A stretch of 37,211 nt of DNA from Flavobacteriales bacterium CG18_big_fil_WC_8_21_14_2_50_32_9 (GTDB lineage: Bacteria > Bacteroidota > Bacteroidia > Flavobacteriales_E > Vicingaceae), in NCBI GenBank assembly GCA_002770955.1, contig PCUH01000074.1:4233-41443 (forward strand), given 5' to 3'. Numbering within the stretch: the first letter of the stretch is position 1; every line of letters begins with the position of its first letter. The notes under the pieces are model-generated. The model saw only the letters and a list, made by a program, of their open reading frames with translations. It was not told where the DNA came from and did no database searches. The position numbers were made by a program, and so were the translations under genes. This document shows positions 19,362 to 28,558 of this stretch, in pieces.

Positions 19362-22300
19362 TTAAAGTATTAATCCTAATCCAATTTTGAAAAGTACACG
19401 TTGTTCTGTTGAGTGTTCAATATTAATTTGAAATGTAACATATTCTTTGTTGATGGGGGTTAAGTAAATTCCACCACCATAACCATGATGCCATTTTTTT
19501 TCTGTTAAATTATCATTTTGAACAATTTGACCTACGTCAGAAAAAGCGGTTAGTCCATAATACATTGGTAAAAAGCTCGATTTGGTTTTGCCCAAATGAA
19601 AGCGTAAGTCGGTATTTACATAGTTGGCAGCTATTCCAGAGAATCGATTTTGCAAATAACCACGCAAGTGATACGATTGCCCGATACTTGCTAAATGATA
19701 GAAAGGAATTGTTTTTCCGAAAGTGCGTTCGGTACCAATTTTTATGCCTAATGTAATTGGAATAACGATACGAGAAGTACTGTAATAACTTATTTCTGCA
19801 CTTGTTTTGCCAAAAGATGTTGTAGAGGTAAATAAAGATTTATGTGATGTGGTAAAGCGTATTCCTTTAGTGGTAAAATTAGGGCTATCTCTAAAATCAA
19901 GGTCAAATTTAATTTCTCCACCTCCAGCATCAGTTGGGGCAATGCTTGGATTAGGAAAAACATCAAAAAAAGATTGGTCGGAATGCCCCCTATTTAAAAT
20001 TTCGCCAATGGCATTAACAGTAATAAAACTTCTGTTAAAAAACCGATAGGTAATTCCTCCTTTTAAGATAGTTCCTTGATAACGAGCTTTGTAATAACCT
20101 CCGCTTTCTAACGAATCTATTAAAATGGTTTTATTGCCTACTCCATAAAAACTATAAAAAGGGAAAAATGCTCCTAGCTCTGCATTTCCGTTGAGGTAAA
20201 AATTGGAACGTCCAATGTTTCGTTCGGTTTGGATGGAGAAGTAGTTACTCCCTTCTGTGGTAGCAAAAAGTTTTACATAGTGAAGAGTTTTATATAGTTT
20301 GTTTGCGTAACCGAATCTTTTCATGCTTAATGTAAATCCACCACCAAAGCCGTCATCAGGGTTTACCACCAACAAAGGAGTGGGTAAATAGGTGTTGTAT
20401 TTAAAAGCATCTTGGTCAAATTCGTTTAATCGGATAGATTCGGAAATAGCTAAGCGGGTTTCTTTGCTTTTTTGAGCGGTTACTCCATTGGGATAATCAT
20501 AAATTAAGGTTTTTTTAGTACCCAGCTTCACGGTTGAAATATCTATTACTTTATCATTTCCATCGCCTCCGGCAATTCTTACTAAGATACTTTTATTACT
20601 ATTTCCAGCTATATAAAAACTATCTATTCCTGCGAGTCCGAATAAACGAATTTCTTTAGTTTCATTAGGATAAAATGTTCTACTTAACAATAATTTTGTG
20701 GTGTCATCTCTTGGATATATTGCTACAAAAACATCTCCCGAAGGTAGCCGCTGTACGCTAAAAAACTCGGCTTTGTTCGTTCCTACAATATCTACTTCTT
20801 TGGAAAGCAGTTGGTAGTATTTTTCGACTGCTTTAGTCAAGCCAACCTTTCTTTTTTTTAATTTTTCAGCAATTTCTTTCCCCGATTTCTCTTGTAAAGG
20901 TATTGGAAAGGCTAATTTGGCACTATCAATTACTGCTTCGGTTAGTTGATTATTGATTTTAGAAGCAGCTTTCAACCAATCTTTTTTGCTTAATCCTGCT
21001 AATAAAACTCTATCTAAGCTTGCTCCTTTAATGGTTAAACTTTTGATACCAGTAAAGTGATCATTAAAATTTTCTCGAAATGGAATTGCCCAATCTCTAT
21101 CGGCTAAATAGTAAAAAAGTCCATTCATTCTCGAAAAGGCATGGTCTCTGTCTTTTGGGTAAGGTTTATAGTGTGTAATTCCCTCTTCGTTTTTAAACCC
21201 TATCCATTTCCAATTATCTTGATGCCTGTCCCAATCGCCAATAAAAATATCAAACACACGGGCTTGGGCATATTGCATAGTGTCAATAGTTGTTTTGGGT
21301 GATTTATAGATTTTTTGTAGTAAACTCAATGAACTTTTTACTTGGTCGGCATGGGCATAACTTTTTGTTTTATCCTCTAATTCAGTAGGTTTGGGTTCTA
21401 ACATTCCGTACATTCCACTGAACTGAGTTCTAAAATTACCTAACTTAGGACTATCGGGCATAATATAAAGTTTTGGAGTGCCATGATAAAGCTCAGTAGC
21501 ATCTAATAGTTGGGCAACAAATAATGCTCCGTAAGGATGTTGTGTTGCTGTCATGTCTTGCATAATATCAGCTACTAAATCTATCCGTAATTCAAAAGGT
21601 ATGGCTTTAATGGGAGTTTTATCTATGGAACGAAAAGCGTATTTTTTTCCATCTTTATCAATCAATTGTAGTGATATAGTTTGTAAACCACCGCCTTTTT
21701 TGAGTGGAGTAAGCCCTCCATAAGTAGTGTCTAAATCGAGTGTCGGAATGGTAACTGAAGTAGTCCAAGCATCTCTGTATAAAGAGCCAAAAAATAGATG
21801 TTTGAATTGAGATGCCCCATAATCTCCTGCTACAATACTGTCGTTGGTAAAGTATTTTTTTTCAGCATTGGAAGAAATTTTATTTTTATAAATTTTTGTT
21901 TTCTTTTTATTTTCTAACAGAATACTTTTCTTTAATTCAAATTGATTTTCTTTTTTATTCAGCACAAAAAAATTGCTTAAAATGGGTTGATAGGGAAGTA
22001 CTTCTAATTTTACAAAACCATTTTCGTTGGTTTTATACACGGTGTTTTCTAGTGTGCTTACTTGAGCATTTTTTACTAAACTTCCTGAAATGATTTGATA
22101 ATTATAGGCTAAATTCATCAATTGTAAATCGTACTCATGGCTTGAGCAAAGTACCACATCTTCGTGTTTAATGAGTAAATCTTTGATGTCTTTGATATAT
22201 TGTTTATAAGCAGGATTGCTAAAATCCTGAACAGAACCAACATTTTGCCTGTAGCAGTGATAAAAAGTTCCATAAAAAGGAATAAAGGTTTTGTTTTCAG

Positions 22301-22955
22301 GGTCGCTGTGAGAAAAAGGGAAAAATTGCCCCATAAAATTAGAATTTCCGCCATAAACACCGCCAGAAGTAATAGGATGATGTGCCAATAAAAGTACTTT
22401 TCTATTTCCTGCACTTTCTATTGCAGCGTCTAATTCATCTATAATTTGAATTTTAAGAATTTCATCACATTCTGAGTCAATAGGCAATGCTTTTCGATAA
22501 GGATGGAGCCACCATTGCGAATTGATGGCAATGATTCGAATATTATCGCCAATATCTTTTACATAAGGTCCTGGACAATTGTTTTTTGGAATAAAAATAT
22601 TCTCTCCTAAAAATTGTTTGTAAGTTTTTTGCAACGCATTCGCACTGTCTAATCCATAATATCCTGAGTTGTCCCAATCTAAATCACCTGTAATGGAATA
22701 AATTTCCCCTCCTTGTTTTTGGATATTTTGAATGAAATTAAGAAGTATTTTTGTGTTTTCGGTTGTTTTTTGGTTAACATCGCCAAGCATAAAAACTATA
22801 AATGATTTACTTTTTTCTTCTTTTTCAATTGTGCGTAAGAATAAATCTAAATTGGTAGAAAGTTTATTGCCGTTCAAATTTCCAACTAGATAAACACTCT
22901 CTTGTGAGAAACATTCTGTAAAAAAAAAAGACAATAACAATACGATAATTTTCAT
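19362..22955 (-). CDS. Giant surface protein, paralogue 3: degenerate phosphoesterase motifs, kinase-like motif retained, RTX-like segment, Omp85-like barrel
   Basis: GNLN, GDV, GDLDW, AHHP, SHEYD; GDWDRHQDNW; PKDRDHAF; GGDGNDKVID; LRGYLQNRFSGIAANYVNTDLRFHL. Confidence 0.85.
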   Translation of the reverse strand: MKIIVLLLSFFFTECFSQESVYLVGNLNGNKLSTNLDLFLRTIEKEEKSKSFIVFMLGDVNQKTTENTKILLNFIQNIQKQGGEIYSITGDLDWDNSGYYGLDSANALQKTYKQFLGENIFIPKNNCPGPYVKDIGDNIRIIAINSQWWLHPYRKALPIDSECDEILKIQIIDELDAAIESAGNRKVLLLAHHPITSGGVYGGNSNFMGQFFPFSHSDPENKTFIPFYGTFYHCYRQNVGSVQDFSNPAYKQYIKDIKDLLIKHEDVVLCSSHEYDLQLMNLAYNYQIISGSLVKNAQVSTLENTVYKTNENGFVKLEVLPYQPILSNFFVLNKKENQFELKKSILLENKKKTKIYKNKISSNAEKKYFTNDSIVAGDYGASQFKHLFFGSLYRDAWTTSVTIPTLDLDTTYGGLTPLKKGGGLQTISLQLIDKDGKKYAFRSIDKTPIKAIPFELRIDLVADIMQDMTATQHPYGALFVAQLLDATELYHGTPKLYIMPDSPKLGNFRTQFSGMYGMLEPKPTELEDKTKSYAHADQVKSSLSLLQKIYKSPKTTIDTMQYAQARVFDIFIGDWDRHQDNWKWIGFKNEEGITHYKPYPKDRDHAFSRMNGLFYYLADRDWAIPFRENFNDHFTGIKSLTIKGASLDRVLLAGLSKKDWLKAASKINNQLTEAVIDSAKLAFPIPLQEKSGKEIAEKLKKRKVGLTKAVEKYYQLLSKEVDIVGTNKAEFFSVQRLPSGDVFVAIYPRDDTTKLLLSRTFYPNETKEIRLFGLAGIDSFYIAGNSNKSILVRIAGGDGNDKVIDISTVKLGTKKTLIYDYPNGVTAQKSKETRLAISESIRLNEFDQDAFKYNTYLPTPLLVVNPDDGFGGGFTLSMKRFGYANKLYKTLHYVKLFATTEGSNYFSIQTERNIGRSNFYLNGNAELGAFFPFYSFYGVGNKTILIDSLESGGYYKARYQGTILKGGITYRFFNRSFITVNAIGEILNRGHSDQSFFDVFPNPSIAPTDAGGGEIKFDLDFRDSPNFTTKGIRFTTSHKSLFTSTTSFGKTSAEISYYSTSRIVIPITLGIKIGTERTFGKTIPFYHLASIGQSYHLRGYLQNRFSGIAANYVNTDLRFHLGKTKSSFLPMYYGLTAFSDVGQIVQNDNLTEKKWHHGYGGGIYLTPINKEYVTFQINIEHSTEQRVLFKIGLGLIL

Positions 22956-22959
22956 ATGC

Positions 22960-23102
22960 GTATTTTTATTATTTGTTCTTTTTTATTGTTAATTAATGTG
23001 CTCATGAGTTCGCTTCGCTCGGTTGTTTTAATTTGGTCGTATGGAATCGCCATGTTAAATATTCATCGTTGTTGGTGAGCATTTTTGCTCATGGCTTATT
23101 TC
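22960..23102. repeat. Direct repeat copy B (~143 bp), same orientation as copy A at 10739..10882
   Basis: See copy A; lies immediately upstream of the 22955 start codon, as copy A does for the 10736 start codon. Confidence 0.85.
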
Positions 23103-23141
23103 TTATAATATTTTATCGTAAAAAAGTCAATTCCTATTAGT

Positions 23142-23936
23142 TTAATAGCAAAACTTTATGTTTTTTTTACTTTCAGCATTTAATTTTTGAGCTTTTGAAG
23201 GAGCCATTTTTTTTGATTTTGCTATCATTCTGCATCGCATAATCATGATGGGATAAGGAAATAGGACTACTATTCCACCAATAATAGCATCCATAAAAAA
23301 GTGATTACCTGTTGCAATAATGACCAAAAGTACAAAAATAGGATACAAAAGCATCAACCATTTCCATTTTTTATTAATAAGTAAACTAAGCACTAAACCA
23401 ATCAAAAGTGCATTACCAAAATGCATGGACGGAACGGCAGCATATTGATTAAACAATCCTGAAAAAGGACCTGTATATAAATTTACTTTACTTATCGTTA
23501 AAAGTGTATCTATAAATCCCACATTACCTAACATTCTAGGAGGTGCACATGGATAATAAACATAAAAAAATATAGTGAGTGAATTGGCAATTAAAAATCC
23601 ATTCCTGATAAAAATATAATGACTTTTTCTTTTATGATAAACCCAAATAAAAAAAAACACAGTTGTAGGGATGTGAGCAATCATATAAAATCGATTCAAA
23701 AACTGAAGCAAGTTAGTTTTGTCCATAAAAAATTGTTGTATAGAAATTTCACTAAAGATTCCCATCCATTTTTCAACATCTACAATTTTATGTGCATTAA
23801 TAAATGCGGTATGTGCGTCTCCAATAGCTATAAAACGCGATATTTTATAAAACACAAGAAAAGATAAAAAAAGAAGCACTTCACGAAACCCTTTATTGTT
23901 TAATGAAGGCTTTAAATAGATTGACAAAAAATTCAT
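23142..23936 (-). CDS. PAP2_3/AUR1-like membrane protein (inositol-phosphorylceramide-synthase-like superfamily)
   Basis: Multiple TM helices; YYPCAPPRM, AAVPSMHFGNALL, ATGNHFFMDAIIGG. Confidence 0.75.
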   Translation of the reverse strand: MNFLSIYLKPSLNNKGFREVLLFLSFLVFYKISRFIAIGDAHTAFINAHKIVDVEKWMGIFSEISIQQFFMDKTNLLQFLNRFYMIAHIPTTVFFFIWVYHKRKSHYIFIRNGFLIANSLTIFFYVYYPCAPPRMLGNVGFIDTLLTISKVNLYTGPFSGLFNQYAAVPSMHFGNALLIGLVLSLLINKKWKWLMLLYPIFVLLVIIATGNHFFMDAIIGGIVVLFPYPIMIMRCRMIAKSKKMAPSKAQKLNAESKKNIKFCY

Positions 23937-23984
23937 TTATAATAATTTTGAATTAATTATGTTTTTAAGATAGTTTTGATAAGT

Positions 23985-24011
23985 TAGTCGATTAAAATTA
24001 TAGTTCCTTAC
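23985..24011 (-). promoter_or_regulatory. ECF-type promoter candidate P2-minus: GTAAGGA-N14-CGACTA
   Basis: TCCTTAC 24005..24011 and TAGTCG 23985..23990 on the + strand; spacer 14; upstream of the CDS starting at 23936. Confidence 0.7.
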
Positions 24012-24023
24012 AAAGCATCTTTT

Positions 24024-24050
24024 GTAAGGATTCCTCATTTATTTCGACTA
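24024..24050 (+). promoter_or_regulatory. ECF-type promoter candidate P2-plus: GTAAGGA-N14-CGACTA
   Basis: GTAAGGA 24024..24030, CGACTA 24045..24050, spacer 14; upstream of the CDS at 24094. Confidence 0.7.
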
Positions 24051-24093
24051 AATTTGCCAAACGAATAAAGTAAAAAGGAGAAAAGTAAAAAAT

Positions 24094-25446
24094 ATGAATC
24101 AAGAACATATTGTAATAATTGGTAATGGAATTTCAGGAGTTACTGCAGCACGTCATATCAGAAAACTTTCTGATAAAAAAATTACTATTATTTCTGCTGA
24201 AACCGACTATTTTTTTTCAAGAACTGCTCTGATGTATGTCTATATGGGACACATGAAGTTTGAACACACACAACCTTATGAGCCTTGGTTTTGGAAGAAA
24301 AATAACATTGAACTTAAAAAAGCTTTTGTGAAAACGGTTGATACCACAAACAAAACACTTGTTTTTGAAACGGCTGAAACAATGAATTATGATAAACTAA
24401 TTATTGCAACAGGTTCAAAACCGAATAAATTTGGTTGGTCCGGACAAGATGCTGACGGGGTAATGGGCATGTATCATAAACAAGATTTAGAAAATTTAGA
24501 AAAATATGCTCCTAATAATAACGTCTGTAAAAGAGCGGTAATTGTTGGAGGGGGGTTAATAGGAATTGAATTTACAGAAATGCTAAAAAGTCGAGCTATT
24601 CCAGTAACTTTTTTGGTTAGAGAAAACAGTTTTTGGAGCAATGTACTTCCAAAAGAAGAATCAGCAATGATTAATCGTCATATTTTAGAACATCATATTG
24701 ATTTAAGGTTAGGGGTTAACCTCAAAGAAATTAAAACTAACGAAAACGGCAATGTTAAAGCTGTAATTATTGAAGAAACAGGCGAAGAATTACCTTGCAA
24801 TGTAGTGGGTTTAACTGCTGGAGTTTCTCCAAATATTGATTTTTTAAAAGATTCAGGAATTGAATTAGGAAGAGGAGTAAAAGTAAATCGACATTTAGAA
24901 ACCAACATTTCTGATATTTATGCTATTGGCGATTGTGCCGAACAACACGAATCTATTGAGCAACGCAGACCCATTGAAGCAGTTTGGTACACAGGAAGAA
25001 TGATGGGAGAAGCTCTAGCTCAAACGATTTGTGGTAATAAAACACCATATAACCCAGGACATTGGTTTAATTCAGCTAAATTTTTAGATATTGAATATCA
25101 AACTTATGGTTGGGTGTGGGCGGAGCCTAAAGAAAACGAACAACACTTTTATTGGGAACACGAAAGTGGTAAAAAATCCATTCGTTTAAATTATGATAAA
25201 AATACCCATGAGTTTTTTGGAATCAACAATTTTGGTATAAGAATGCGTCATGAGTTTTTTGATAAAGTTCTTACTGAAAAAAAACCAGTTGAGTATGTGT
25301 TGGAGCATTTAGCCGATGCTAATTTCGACCCTGAATTTTACCAACTACACGAAGCGGAAATTGTTGCTAAGTTCAATCAAGAAAATCAAACAAATATTAA
25401 ATTAAAAAATAAAAGTTGGAAAAGAATTTTTTCAACAAACTACTAA
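24094..25446 (+). CDS. NAD(P)/FAD-dependent oxidoreductase
   Basis: IVIIGNGISGVTAARHI, LIIATGSKPN, AVIVGGGLIGIEFTEML, IYAIGDCAE. Confidence 0.9.
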   Translation: MNQEHIVIIGNGISGVTAARHIRKLSDKKITIISAETDYFFSRTALMYVYMGHMKFEHTQPYEPWFWKKNNIELKKAFVKTVDTTNKTLVFETAETMNYDKLIIATGSKPNKFGWSGQDADGVMGMYHKQDLENLEKYAPNNNVCKRAVIVGGGLIGIEFTEMLKSRAIPVTFLVRENSFWSNVLPKEESAMINRHILEHHIDLRLGVNLKEIKTNENGNVKAVIIEETGEELPCNVVGLTAGVSPNIDFLKDSGIELGRGVKVNRHLETNISDIYAIGDCAEQHESIEQRRPIEAVWYTGRMMGEALAQTICGNKTPYNPGHWFNSAKFLDIEYQTYGWVWAEPKENEQHFYWEHESGKKSIRLNYDKNTHEFFGINNFGIRMRHEFFDKVLTEKKPVEYVLEHLADANFDPEFYQLHEAEIVAKFNQENQTNIKLKNKSWKRIFSTNY

Positions 25447-25452
25447 TAAACC

Positions 25453-25475
25453 ATGGAGGTTTCTAAAACCTCCAT
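25453..25475 (+). terminator. Stem-loop (10-bp arms, 3-nt loop), possible terminator, attenuator or mRNA processing hairpin
   Basis: ATGGAGGTTT-CTA-AAACCTCCAT; only a weak T-run downstream. Confidence 0.5.
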
Positions 25476-25500
25476 AGTTTGAAATAAATTATATATAACC

Positions 25501-26475
25501 ATGAAAAATATTAGTTTATCGCTTATCTTCTTTGGATTTATCAGTTGTGTAAACAGTAGTAACAATCAAACAATAGAAAATAATACAACGCTTGAGAATA
25601 CCATTGAAGAACAACAGTCCATCGTTGACGTTATAGAAGAAGAGGAGGTAATAATGCACGAAGAACCTTTAGCAGAAGTATCAGAAGCACCCATTGTGGA
25701 AAATAAAGAAATTAAAGCTAATGAAACCAAACTTAAAGAAATTAAAAAACCAGCAGAAAACACTCCCAAATCAACTATTGAAGAAGCACTTCCTGAAACA
25801 GAAAAAGAGATTGTAGTAATCGACAAACCCAACCATCAAACATGGAACGAACTTGCTAAAAAATATATTTCAACAGATGGAAAAGTAAATTACAAAGGGT
25901 TTAAATCGGAGCTTAATTTGCTAAAATCGTATATTGATAATTTAGGAAAAAACCCCGTAAAAAAAGAATGGAGCAAAAATGAAGAACTCGCTTATTGGTT
26001 TAATCTTTATAATGCTTCTACTGTTTATTTAATAGCCTCAAATTATCCAACCAAAAGCATTACTAATCTTGAGGGAGGAAAACCTTGGGACAAAAAATTT
26101 GTAACATCGGGAGATAAAACTTACTCGCTAAACGATATTGAAAACGTGATTGTTCGTCCTAAATTTAATGAACCCTTAGTACATGTTGCTTTTAATTGTG
26201 CTGCGGTTTCTTGTCCTATTTTACTTAATGAAGCTTTTGTTGCTGACAAACTTTACAGTCAACTTGAAAAACAAGCAAAAAAGTGGATAAACGATGCTTC
26301 TAAAAATGAACTCAGTAGCGAAAAAGTGAAGGTAAGTCAAATTTTTGATTGGTACAAAGCCGACTTTAAAGCAAGTGGTGGAGTGATAGCGTTTATTAAT
26401 AAATATGCAAATACTAAAGTAAATGAAAACGCTAAAATTTCTTACTCAGAATACAACTGGAATTTAAACGAATAA
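25501..26475 (+). CDS. DUF547 domain lipoprotein with a Glu/Lys-rich linker
   Basis: Lipobox-like FISC; acidic low-complexity linker; LAYWFNLYNASTVYLIASNYP, VHVAFNCAAVSCPILLNEAF. Confidence 0.85.
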   Translation: MKNISLSLIFFGFISCVNSSNNQTIENNTTLENTIEEQQSIVDVIEEEEVIMHEEPLAEVSEAPIVENKEIKANETKLKEIKKPAENTPKSTIEEALPETEKEIVVIDKPNHQTWNELAKKYISTDGKVNYKGFKSELNLLKSYIDNLGKNPVKKEWSKNEELAYWFNLYNASTVYLIASNYPTKSITNLEGGKPWDKKFVTSGDKTYSLNDIENVIVRPKFNEPLVHVAFNCAAVSCPILLNEAFVADKLYSQLEKQAKKWINDASKNELSSEKVKVSQIFDWYKADFKASGGVIAFINKYANTKVNENAKISYSEYNWNLNE

Positions 26476-26479
26476 TACA

Positions 26480-28069
26480 ATGAAAGGAATTAAGACAACA
26501 GGATTAATTTTATTTTTAACTGCATTGAGCATATTTACCTCCTTGCTTTTTATAGGTAAATTCCAACTTACTGAAGATACATTTAACTCTTTTATTAAAA
26601 ACAAAGGGATAAAAAGCGAAGTTTTTATTCAAGATATTAGTAAAAATGTGCTTGGGAAGGAATATGATAGTCAGTTTGATTTATCTACTGACATTATAAA
26701 CCACCTAGCATTTGCTAATAAAACCCATCAAGAAAATCAAGAATGGGACAAAGTTATTTGGGACAAACCGCACAATATTTCCTATGAATTAATTAAACCA
26801 TCAGGAATAGGAATTGTTTATGAAAACAAAGGGCTTTTTTGGTGGCTAACCTTTGGTTTAGGAATTATTGGAGCATTATTGTTTATTTTACCTAATGTTA
26901 TTCTATTGGGTAGTCCAGGCATTAAAAACGATGGTATTTATCATAGTGCCGCCACCAACAGGGGATGGATAGGAGTTTTAGCTTTTATTTATCTGGTAAG
27001 TTTTTATGTGTTACTTTATTTTAAACCCGATTATGTGGTCAACTGGACGTATATTGTTGACCCGATAAGTCTTGGATTAAGTGGTAATCAAGCAAGTCAG
27101 TGGTTTTTATATGGTTTTTTGTATTGTACGGTAATGACCGTTATGGCTGTTCGGATGTACATTAAATACCGACACAATAAATACCAACTAGTGCGTACAA
27201 CTTCAGTGTTGTTTTTTCAGATAGGTTTTGCTTTTTTAATTCCTGAAATAATGGTGCGATTTAACCAACCCTATTACGATTTTAAAAATGCTTTTCCCCT
27301 AGATTACGATTTCTTTTTTGATTGGAATTTGAATAGTTTATTAGCAAGTGGCAACATTGGTATTTTTATTTTGGTTTGGGGATTAGCCCTTACTTTAATT
27401 ATTGTACCTGTATTGGTCTATTTTTATGGAAAACGATGGTATTGTTCGTGGGTGTGTGGTTGTGGTGGTTTAGCAGAAACTCTCGGAGATCCTTACCGAC
27501 AACTTTCAAGCAAAAAAATGGTGGCTTGGAAAATTGAACGCTGGTTAGTGCATGGAGTATTGGTGTTTGCACTTCTCATGACTGTTTTTTCATTGTACTC
27601 TTATTTTTCGGGAGCAGATAGTTTACTAGGAATTAAAACCAAAGAAGTAGAATATTATTATGGATTTTTAATAGGTGCTATATTCGCAGGAGTAATTGGC
27701 ACGGGTTTTTATCCCGTTTTAGGAAACAGAACTTGGTGTCGTTTTGGCTGTCCACTTGCTGCCTACATGGGCTTAGTACAGCGTTTTAAATCTCGTTTTA
27801 GAATTACAACCAATGGAGGTCAATGTATTTCTTGTGGCAATTGTTCTACCTATTGCGAACAAGGAATTGATGTTAGGGCTTATGCACAAAAAGGAGAAAA
27901 CATTATTCGTGCTAGTTGTGTAGGTTGCGGTATTTGTGCCGCTGTTTGCCCTCGTGGGGTATTAAAATTAGAAAATGGTCCAGAAAAAGGTAGAATAAAA
28001 TCTATTGATATTCCTTTAGGAAATGATATTGATTTAATGAAAATGATGAATGAAAGAAATGCTTCTTAA
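26480..28069 (+). CDS. 4Fe-4S binding polytopic membrane protein (NapH/CcoG-like)
   Basis: KRWYCSWVCGCGG, RTWCRFGCPLAAYMG, CISCGNCSTYCEQGID, CVGCGICAAVCPRGVL; several TM segments. Confidence 0.85.
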   Translation: MKGIKTTGLILFLTALSIFTSLLFIGKFQLTEDTFNSFIKNKGIKSEVFIQDISKNVLGKEYDSQFDLSTDIINHLAFANKTHQENQEWDKVIWDKPHNISYELIKPSGIGIVYENKGLFWWLTFGLGIIGALLFILPNVILLGSPGIKNDGIYHSAATNRGWIGVLAFIYLVSFYVLLYFKPDYVVNWTYIVDPISLGLSGNQASQWFLYGFLYCTVMTVMAVRMYIKYRHNKYQLVRTTSVLFFQIGFAFLIPEIMVRFNQPYYDFKNAFPLDYDFFFDWNLNSLLASGNIGIFILVWGLALTLIIVPVLVYFYGKRWYCSWVCGCGGLAETLGDPYRQLSSKKMVAWKIERWLVHGVLVFALLMTVFSLYSYFSGADSLLGIKTKEVEYYYGFLIGAIFAGVIGTGFYPVLGNRTWCRFGCPLAAYMGLVQRFKSRFRITTNGGQCISCGNCSTYCEQGIDVRAYAQKGENIIRASCVGCGICAAVCPRGVLKLENGPEKGRIKSIDIPLGNDIDLMKMMNERNAS

Positions 28070-28550
28070 AATAATAATCGTTAGTTTACTTTCTTTGATG
28101 TTAATGTTAAGTTCTTTTTCAGAAGAAGAAAAAGGAACTTATTATTTTAGTTACTATAAAAATGGCACTATAAAATCTCATGGCTGGATGTATAATAATG
28201 CTATGAATGGCTACTGGAAGTTTTATTATTCTAATGGTAAGATAGAAAGAGAAGGTCATTATTTGAATAATGAAAAACATAAGTATTGGTTTTATTACGA
28301 AGCTAACGGAAATAAATTAAAGGAAGGGCATTACATTAACGGAAAAATGAATAATTGGTGGAATTTTTATAATAACAGAGGACAACTTTCCAATAAATGC
28401 GAATATGTTAATAATAAGAAAAACGGATATTGCATTATTTATTTTGATAACAAACCTATAAAAGCACAGTATTTTGAAAACAATATCAAAATAAACGAAT
28501 GGGAAGATTATTTTTCCTTCAAAAAAGACAATCCTATAATTAATATTTAA
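28050..28550 (+). CDS. MORN/YwqK-type repeat protein
   Basis: Repeated YxNGxxxxxGxYxNxxxxGxW-like units; overlaps the 3' end of the preceding CDS; ATG at 28059 is an alternative start. Confidence 0.7.
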   Translation: MKEMLLKIIIVSLLSLMLMLSSFSEEEKGTYYFSYYKNGTIKSHGWMYNNAMNGYWKFYYSNGKIEREGHYLNNEKHKYWFYYEANGNKLKEGHYINGKMNNWWNFYNNRGQLSNKCEYVNNKKNGYCIIYFDNKPIKAQYFENNIKINEWEDYFSFKKDNPIINI

Positions 28551-28558
28551 AAGCACTA

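Noticed and set aside
21531-21557. Additional GTAAGGA at 21531
   Set aside because: Inside a giant-protein CDS; at the 14-nt spacing the -10 would be TGTCTT, a poor match, and it faces no gene start.
22118-22414. 98-aa ORF in an alternative frame on the same strand as paralogue 3
   Set aside because: Embedded in a supported CDS with no domain evidence.
27490-27496. TCCTTAC inside the 4Fe-4S protein CDS
   Set aside because: Nearest TAG-like match is TAGCAG at the wrong spacing; coding.
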